From: an uncultured Anaerolineales bacterium
GTDB taxonomy: Bacteria > Chloroflexota > Anaerolineae > UBA4142
Assembly: GCA_903825565.1 (NCBI GenBank)
Contig: CAIKBD010000520.1
Coordinates: 1-32,301, forward strand
Length of the DNA: 32,301 nt
Direction: 5' to 3'
In this document: piece after piece, positions 26,825 to 32,301 of the stretch
How positions within the stretch are numbered: the stretch's first letter is position 1
Layout: every line of letters begins with the position of its first letter
Translations under genes and position numbers: made by a program
Notes under the pieces: model-generated
Databases searched by the model: none
The model's input: only the letters and a program-made list of their open reading frames with translations
What the model was told of the DNA's origin: nothing

Positions 26825-26843
26825 GGCAAATTTAAAATTTGCC
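26825..26843. promoter_or_regulatory. 19-nt perfect palindrome GGCAAATTT-A-AAATTTGCC in predicted 5' UTR
   Basis: 9-bp arms around one central base, about 25-45 nt downstream of the predicted transcription start. Confidence 0.45.
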
Positions 26844-26865
26844 CCACATTTTCGCGGGAGAAGAA

Positions 26866-27621
26866 ATGGAAGAACAAAAAACACCGCTCGCCGCTCCACT
26901 TGACGAGATCGAAGCGGCGTTGCCGCCGCCGTCGCGGTTGCGGCGCAAAAAATCGCCGTTGTTTCCCACATGGCTCGTCGCCGTGACGATGCTTTTCATC
27001 GGCATTGCGATTGGCTTTTTCGGGCGACCGTTCGTCGTGCCAGCGCCTGCGCCAACTGCCGGCGGCGCGTCGGGGCTGGCGCAATCGCTCGTGTCCCAGG
27101 TGCGGCATTTCAAAGGCAACGCGAACGCGCCGATCACGATCATCGAGTTCAGCGATTTCCAGTGACCGTACTGCTCAAAGTTTTATACCGACGCGGGACG
27201 TCGGATTGATGAAGTGTACGTCAAGACGGGGCAGGTTCGGTTTGGGTATATGCACTTTGTGTTTCTCGGCGACGAGTCTGGCTGGGCGGCGGAGGCGAGC
27301 GAGTGCGCCGACGAGCAAGGCAAGTTTTGGGAGTATCACGATCTCTTGTTCGTGCGGCATGGCGGCGAAAACCAGGGCGCGTTCAACAAAGCGAACCTGA
27401 AAAAATTTGCGGCGGATTTGAAATTGAACACGACGGCGTTCAACACCTGTCTCGATTCCGGCAAGTATACGTCCGTCGTCGCCGCGGAGACGCTGTCGTT
27501 GCAATCGTTGGGGGTGCAAAGCACGCCGACATTTCTCGTGAATGATCGCCCGGTGTCCGGCGCGCTACCGTTCGAAATGTTCCAGCAGTTTATCGAGGCG
27601 GAAAAAGCGAAACGCAAATGA
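26866..27621 (+). CDS. DsbA-like thioredoxin-fold protein with in-frame TGA at codon 100 (candidate selenoprotein, U-P-Y-C active site)
   Basis: MEEQKTP...TM...HFKGNANAPITIIEFSDFQ[TGA]PYCSKFYTDAGRRIDEVYVKTGQVRFGYMHFVFLG...ECADEQGKFWEYHDLLF...LGVQSTPTFLVNDRPVSGALPFEMFQQFIE; frame open on both sides of TGA 27163-27165. Confidence 0.8.
27188..27204 (+). promoter_or_regulatory. Candidate bacterial SECIS hairpin CCGACG-CGGGA-CGTCGG
   Basis: 6-bp perfect GC-rich stem, loop with Gs, loop begins 28 nt after the TGA. Confidence 0.5.
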
Positions 27622-28829
27622 GTGGTGGAAGAGAGATGATGCGGTTTGATTTTTCGCGGCGCGATTTTTTGCGTTGGACAAGCGGCGGTGTGGCGCTGCT
27701 GGCTGGGTTGAGCGCGTGCAGTTCCCCGGCGATGCCCGCACCGCGAGCGCCGACTGCCGCGCCGATGACGCGCGCGCCTGCGCCAACTCTCGCGCCAGAG
27801 GTTCCGCTCGAAGTCAAACTTGGGCAAATGCTGATGGTCGGTTTTCGCGGCGCAACGCTTGCCGCTGATGCCCCGATCCTGCGTGACATTCGTGAGCGCC
27901 ACCTCGGCAGTGTCGTGCTGTTCGATTACGACGTGGTGACGAAAGAGTCCGGGCGCAATGTGCAATCGCCCGCGCAGTTGCGCGCGCTCACCGCCGACCT
28001 GCAACGCGCCGCAAAAATTCCGCTGTTGCTTGCGGCGGATCAAGAAGGCGGTATGATCGCGCGCTTGAAAGAGCGGTATGGTTTTCCGGCGACGGTCTCG
28101 CATGCAACGCTCGGCGCGCGCAACGATCTCGCGTTCACGCGCGCGCAAGCCGGCGCAATGGCGCAAACCCTGGCGGATGCCGGGATCAATCTGAATCTCG
28201 CGCCGTGCGTGGACGTGAACACAAACCCGGCGAATCCGATCATCGCCAAGTACGAACGCAGTTTTTCGCCCGATCCCCAAATCGTCGCGGCGCACGCGCT
28301 CGAATTTATCCGCGCGCATCACGCGCAACGCGTGCGGTGCACGCTCAAGCATTTTCCCGGGCACGGCAGTTCGACCGGCGACACACATGCTGGCGTCACG
28401 GACGTAACGCAAACCTGGGCGCGGCGGGAGCTCGATCCGTATCGCGCGATCATTCGCGCGGGCTTGGCGGATGCGATCATGACCGCGCACGTGTTCAACG
28501 CGCAACTCGACGCGAACGATCCCGCCACGCTGTCCCAGCCGATCATCGGCGACCTGCTACGCGGCGAGTTGCAGTACGCCGGCGTGGTCATTTCGGACGA
28601 TTTGCAGATGGGCGCGATCACGACGCAGTACGGTTTCGAAACGGCGATCCGCAAGGCGCTCGAAGCCGGCGTGGATATTTTGGCGCTGGCGAATAATTTG
28701 ACGTTCGACGAAAACATCGTCGCGCGCACGCTTGCGGTGATCAAGCAGTTGCTTGCGGCGGGCACGATCCGCGAAGCACGAATCGATCAAGCGTACCGGC
28801 GCATCATGGAATTGAAAAGCCGGCTGTAG
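27618..28829 (+). CDS. Glycoside hydrolase family 3 / beta-N-acetylhexosaminidase (NagZ-like), Tat-type lipoprotein signal
   Basis: SRRDFLRWTSGGVALLAGLSACSS (RR motif + lipobox), LGQMLMVGFRG, ADQEGGMIARL, KHFPGHGSSTGDTH, ISDDLQMGAI; ATGA overlap with upstream gene. Confidence 0.92.
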   Translation: MSGGREMMRFDFSRRDFLRWTSGGVALLAGLSACSSPAMPAPRAPTAAPMTRAPAPTLAPEVPLEVKLGQMLMVGFRGATLAADAPILRDIRERHLGSVVLFDYDVVTKESGRNVQSPAQLRALTADLQRAAKIPLLLAADQEGGMIARLKERYGFPATVSHATLGARNDLAFTRAQAGAMAQTLADAGINLNLAPCVDVNTNPANPIIAKYERSFSPDPQIVAAHALEFIRAHHAQRVRCTLKHFPGHGSSTGDTHAGVTDVTQTWARRELDPYRAIIRAGLADAIMTAHVFNAQLDANDPATLSQPIIGDLLRGELQYAGVVISDDLQMGAITTQYGFETAIRKALEAGVDILALANNLTFDENIVARTLAVIKQLLAAGTIREARIDQAYRRIMELKSRL

Positions 28830-28835
28830 AAAAAA

Positions 28836-28866
28836 TTGGACGTGGACGAGAATTGTCCACGTCCAA
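28836..28866. terminator. Hairpin TTGGACGTGGAC-gagaatt-GTCCACGTCCAA between GH3 and PGM genes
   Basis: 12-bp perfect arms; T-run present only on the minus-strand side (TTTTTT). Confidence 0.6.
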
Positions 28867-28910
28867 CAAAATGAATCTGGCTCCGGCTGGTCGGAGTTGG
28901 GGAGGATTGA

Positions 28911-30116
28911 ATGGATTTCAAATTGATGCAAGATTTGGTTGCGCCGAATCAGGCGAAGATTGTCATGTTGTTGCTGGATGGTTTGGGCGGCTTGCCGCGT
29001 GAGATCGGCGGCAAGACCGAACTCGAAACGGCGCGCACGCCGAACTTCGATGCGCTCGCGGCGCAAGCCGCGTTGGGGCTGGCGGATCCGGTTGCGCCGG
29101 GCATTACGCCGGGCAGTGGGCCCGGTCACCTGGGTATGTTCGGCTACGATCCGCTGCAGTACGAAATCGGGCGCGGCGTGTTGGAGGCGCTGGGCATTGA
29201 TTTTGAATTGGGTCCCAACGATGTTGCCGCGCGCGGCAACTTTTGCACGGTGGATGCCGCTGGCAACTTGACAGATCGGCGTGCGGGGCGTATCCCGACC
29301 GCGATCAATGCCCAACTCGTGCAACTGTTGCGAACGATCAAAATTGACGGCGTGGAAATTTTCGTCGAGACAGTCAAGGAGCATCGTTTCGTTTTTGTGA
29401 TGCGCGGCGAGGGTTTGGGTGACGCGTTGAGCGAAACCGATCCGCAAAAAATCGGCGTGCCCGCGTTGCCCGTGCGTGCGCTCGACCCAGGTTCCGACAA
29501 AGCGGTGCGGCTGATCAACCAGTTCATCCAGGCGGCGCGCGAAAAATTGGCGACGCAACACCCGGCGAATATGGTGCTCTTGCGCGGCTTTGCCAAGCAC
29601 CCGGCGATTCCGTCGTACCAACAGGTGTTTGGCTTGAACGCGGCGGCGATTGCGGTGTACCCGATGTATCGCGGCTTGGCGAAATTGCTCGGCATGAAAA
29701 TGGCAAAGGTCGAGGGCGAAACGATTGCCGACGAATTTACCACGCTCGAAAAAAACTGGGGCGCGTACGACTTTTTTTATCTCCACGTCAAGAAAACCGA
29801 TTCCGCGGGCGAGGACGGCGACTTTGAGCGCAAGGTGCACGTCATCGAAGAAGTGGACGCGCAATTGCCGCGCTTGCTTGCGCTCAAGCCAGACGTGATC
29901 ATTGTTACCGGCGATCACTCGACGCCGGCAGTACTCAAATCACACTCGTGGCATCCGGTGCCGGTACTTTTGGCGGCTTCGTTCGTGCGCCCAGATAACA
30001 TCGCCGAGTACGGCGAACGCGCGTGCGCGCGTGGATCGCTCGGACGATTCCCAGCGAAGGACTTGATGCCGCTGGCGTTGGCAAACGCGCAACGGCTCAC
30101 CAAGTTCGGCGCGTAG
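28911..30116 (+). CDS. 2,3-bisphosphoglycerate-independent phosphoglycerate mutase, archaeal type (ApgM family)
   Basis: KIVMLLLDGLGGLP, TARTPNFDALAAQAALGLADPVAPGITPGSGPGHLGMFGYDP, VTGDHSTPAVLKSHSWHPVPVLL. Confidence 0.93.
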   Translation: MDFKLMQDLVAPNQAKIVMLLLDGLGGLPREIGGKTELETARTPNFDALAAQAALGLADPVAPGITPGSGPGHLGMFGYDPLQYEIGRGVLEALGIDFELGPNDVAARGNFCTVDAAGNLTDRRAGRIPTAINAQLVQLLRTIKIDGVEIFVETVKEHRFVFVMRGEGLGDALSETDPQKIGVPALPVRALDPGSDKAVRLINQFIQAAREKLATQHPANMVLLRGFAKHPAIPSYQQVFGLNAAAIAVYPMYRGLAKLLGMKMAKVEGETIADEFTTLEKNWGAYDFFYLHVKKTDSAGEDGDFERKVHVIEEVDAQLPRLLALKPDVIIVTGDHSTPAVLKSHSWHPVPVLLAASFVRPDNIAEYGERACARGSLGRFPAKDLMPLALANAQRLTKFGA

Positions 30117-30121
30117 AGTGT

Positions 30122-30183
30122 TTTTCGATTTTGGATTTCCGCTGTCCGCGCGGCGGGCTTGGGCGGAAATCCAAAATCGAAAA
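30122..30183. repeat. Long inverted repeat with 21-bp perfect arms
   Basis: TTTTCGATTTTGGATTTCCGC (30122-30142)/GCGGAAATCCAAAATCGAAAA (30163-30183), 20-nt loop. Confidence 0.85.
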
Positions 30184-30198
30184 TCGAAAAGGGATCGT

Positions 30199-31305
30199 AT
30201 GCGAATCGAACACATCGAACTGCGGCAGATTACTATGCGGCTCGTCGCGCCGTTTGAGACGTCGTTCGGCGTTGAACTTGACGAGGAACACATCATCGTG
30301 CGCGTGGATGGCGAGGGGCTGACCGGGTGGGGCGAGTGCGTGGCGAGCCGCGATCCGTTTTATTCGTACGAAACCAATCAAACCGCGTGGCACATCTTGC
30401 GCGATTATCTCATCCCGGCGATTCTGAGCCAAGACTTGGCAAGCGTGGACGATGCCAGCACGAAATGGGCGCGCGTGCGCGGACATGAAATGGCGAAAGC
30501 CGGCATCGAGTCGGCGTTGTGGGATTGGTTTGCCAAAGCGCGCGGTGTTTCGCTCGCGCAATTGCTCGGCGGAACGCGCGACCGAATTGCGGTTGGCGTG
30601 AGCGTGGGCATCCAGGCGTCGCCCGCCGCGCTCGTTGCGCGCGTTGAGAATTATCTGCGCGAAGGGTACGCGCGCGTCAAGTTGAAAATTGCGCCGGGGC
30701 GCGATCTGCCGTTTGTTGCGGCGGTGCGCCGTGCGTTTCCCAACCTCTTGTTGCAAGTGGATGCTAACTCGGCGTATACGCTCGCCGACCTGGCGACATT
30801 GCGCGCGCTCGACGATTTCGATCTGCTGTTGATCGAGCAACCCCTGAGCCACGACGATATTTTCGATCACCACAAATTGCAGCGCGAACTCAAAACGCCG
30901 ATCTGTCTCGACGAGAGCATCCTCTCGCTTGCCGATGCGCGCGCGGCGATTGAATTGAACAGTTGCCGCATCATCAACATCAAGCCGGGGCGTGTGGGTG
31001 GATTTACCGAATCGAAGCGCATCCACGATTTTTGTGCGGCGCACGGTGTGCCGGTGTGGCACGGCGGCATGTTGGAATCGGGAATTGGGCGCGCGGGCAA
31101 CGTGGCGCTGGCGTCGTTGCCGAATTTTACCTTGCCGGGTGACATTTCCGCGAGTAAGCGGTACTATGTGGAGGATCTGGTCGAGCCGGAATTTACAGTG
31201 GACGCGCGCGGCACAATGGCGGTGCCGACGCAACCCGGCATCGGTGTGACGGTGATCGCAGAGCGGTTGGAGCGCGCGACGACACGGCGCGAGGAATTCA
31301 AATAG
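30199..31305 (+). CDS. Enolase superfamily, o-succinylbenzoate synthase (MenC)/N-succinylamino acid racemase-like
   Basis: APFETSFG, GWGECVAS, KLKIAPGRDL, LQVDANSAYTL, LIEQPL, ICLDESI, NIKPGRVGGFTES, WHGGMLESGIGRAGN; start at ATG 30199. Confidence 0.92.
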   Translation: MRIEHIELRQITMRLVAPFETSFGVELDEEHIIVRVDGEGLTGWGECVASRDPFYSYETNQTAWHILRDYLIPAILSQDLASVDDASTKWARVRGHEMAKAGIESALWDWFAKARGVSLAQLLGGTRDRIAVGVSVGIQASPAALVARVENYLREGYARVKLKIAPGRDLPFVAAVRRAFPNLLLQVDANSAYTLADLATLRALDDFDLLLIEQPLSHDDIFDHHKLQRELKTPICLDESILSLADARAAIELNSCRIINIKPGRVGGFTESKRIHDFCAAHGVPVWHGGMLESGIGRAGNVALASLPNFTLPGDISASKRYYVEDLVEPEFTVDARGTMAVPTQPGIGVTVIAERLERATTRREEFK

Positions 31306-31344
31306 ATCGAGGACGAAAATTGTTTGACGAGGAGGTCACAAACC

Positions 31345-32301
31345 ATGTCTTTCGAGCAAACCGAATTTATTTACCACTTACTCGGGATAGATGATCCCGA
31401 TCAGATTGCGCGCAATATTCAAGCGTCCTTGGCTAGGGGACGCCCACGCCTGTTCGATATCGGCGGGCTGTGTGCGGGCTATCCTCTAATGCCAGCGCCG
31501 AATGAATATTTTGTCGCGCACGAGTTTAGCGCAGAACGAATCAATGATTTGCGAAGCGCATTGGCGCAGGGCTTGGCATTCACACGTCTGCATCCCTACA
31601 CTGCGGATCAAGATATGCGCCCGGGCCACATCCTCTGCAAGATTGCCGCCAAAATTCAAACTACGGCGTTTAGTATTTTCGATCTGCCCGAATCGCAAAA
31701 TCGTAACGTTTACCTCGAACTGGGAATTGCTATCGGTCTGGGCAAGCCATTTATTCTAACCAAAACCGCCAGAGCCGAGTTAGCGTCGTTCGTAAAAGGA
31801 TTGAATTATTTTGGCTTTGCCAGTTATCGGGGCTTGCGCCGTGGCTTAGAAGAGACAGAAATTCAAATCGGACAATTTGCCAACATTTTGCCGCGCCAAG
31901 ATTTGCCGATTAAGGATTTCTACTTTTTGGCGGATGGTGAGTTTGAACAAGAAGATTTTAGAGAGGCAATTTGTCAGGCATTGCAAGGATATCCTGTGCA
32001 ACCACTCTATATGAGCGAGGAGCAAATCGGATCAGGCTTGGCGTTGGCACAGTTGATTGAGGATATTCAAACAACATGCTTTGGTATATACCGGATTGAT
32101 ACGGAAGCGTCGGCAAATACGTTTTTGGCGTTAGGGATTGCAATTGGCTTGAACAAGCCCTGGCTCTTGATTGCGCGGAGCGGTACGAAAATTCCCGCCG
32201 ATCTTGCGGGATTTATCAGTGCTGGTGGGCGAGGAAGTACCTGTTCAGGCGATGCTCGACGCCATCAATGGCGCCCGTCCGGCGGCGGTTCAGGAGGTCA
32301 A
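31345..32301 (+). CDS. Tandem-domain protein with two NDT/TIR-like (nucleoside-deoxyribosyltransferase-fold-like) repeats; runs off window, possible frameshift near 32.2 kb
   Basis: Manual translation from ATG 31345 (AGGAGG upstream): ...IQTTAFSIFDLPESQNRNVYLELGIAIGLGKPFIL... and ...IQTTCFGIYRIDTEASANTFLALGIAIGLNKPWLL... Confidence 0.65.
   Translation, partial: MSFEQTEFIYHLLGIDDPDQIARNIQASLARGRPRLFDIGGLCAGYPLMPAPNEYFVAHEFSAERINDLRSALAQGLAFTRLHPYTADQDMRPGHILCKIAAKIQTTAFSIFDLPESQNRNVYLELGIAIGLGKPFILTKTARAELASFVKGLNYFGFASYRGLRRGLEETEIQIGQFANILPRQDLPIKDFYFLADGEFEQEDFREAICQALQGYPVQPLYMSEEQIGSGLALAQLIEDIQTTCFGIYRIDTEASANTFLALGIAIGLNKPWLLIARSGTKIPADLAGFISAGGRGSTCSGDARRHQWRPSGGGSGGQ

Noticed and set aside
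27163-27165. Reassignment of TGA to Trp or Gly
   Set aside because: TGA serves as a normal terminator for other genes here, and the TGA sits at a Cys position of the active site, not Trp/Gly.
27336-28505. 389-aa minus-strand ORF
   Set aside because: Antisense to DsbA-like and GH3 genes; His/Arg-rich mirror composition.
28557-29918. 453-aa minus-strand ORF
   Set aside because: Antisense shadow of GH3 and phosphoglycerate mutase genes.
30097-31233. 378-aa minus-strand ORF
   Set aside because: Antisense shadow of the MenC-like gene; no recognisable motifs.
1-32301. CRISPR arrays, tRNA or rRNA genes, transposases, integrases
   Set aside because: No regularly spaced direct repeats, no tRNA/rRNA signatures and no transposase or integrase motifs recognised in the window.

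Overview
GC-rich bacterial chromosomal window, probably Chloroflexota/Anaerolineae-like (inferred from gene content and secreted-protein style, not proven). Genes from position 1 to about 23.6 kb lie on the minus strand. They switch to plus at a divergent murJ/rpsT promoter region. Housekeeping genes include HAD phosphatases, YggT, YggS, a PgeF/laccase-domain protein, GDPD, TsaC/Sua5, PrmC, PrfA, MurJ, S20, an archaeal-type phosphoglycerate mutase and a MenC/enolase-family enzyme. Also present are a membrane-stress-like cluster (SPFH/zinc ribbon, PspA, DUF4178-like, zinc ribbon/TM, DUF2207), a secretion-related cluster (subtilase, metallophosphatase, glycosyltransferase, secreted unknown) and a VIT/VWA protein. 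The strongest unusual signals are: (1) a DsbA-like thioredoxin-fold protein whose first active-site Cys codon is an in-frame TGA followed by a SECIS-like hairpin, so a candidate selenoprotein (U-P-Y-C) that the ORF caller split in two; (2) a stand-alone FtsK/SpoIIIE-type motor behind a perfect TTGACA-N17-TATAAT promoter with a LexA-like GAAC-N4-GTTC palindrome over the predicted start site; (3) a lower-GC gene at the right edge encoding two tandem NDT/TIR-like domains, the second apparently having lost its acidic residues; (4) two 13-bp-stem/3-nt-loop hairpins 20 kb apart that differ by four compensatory base-pair changes. All calls come from reading the sequence; no database search was run.
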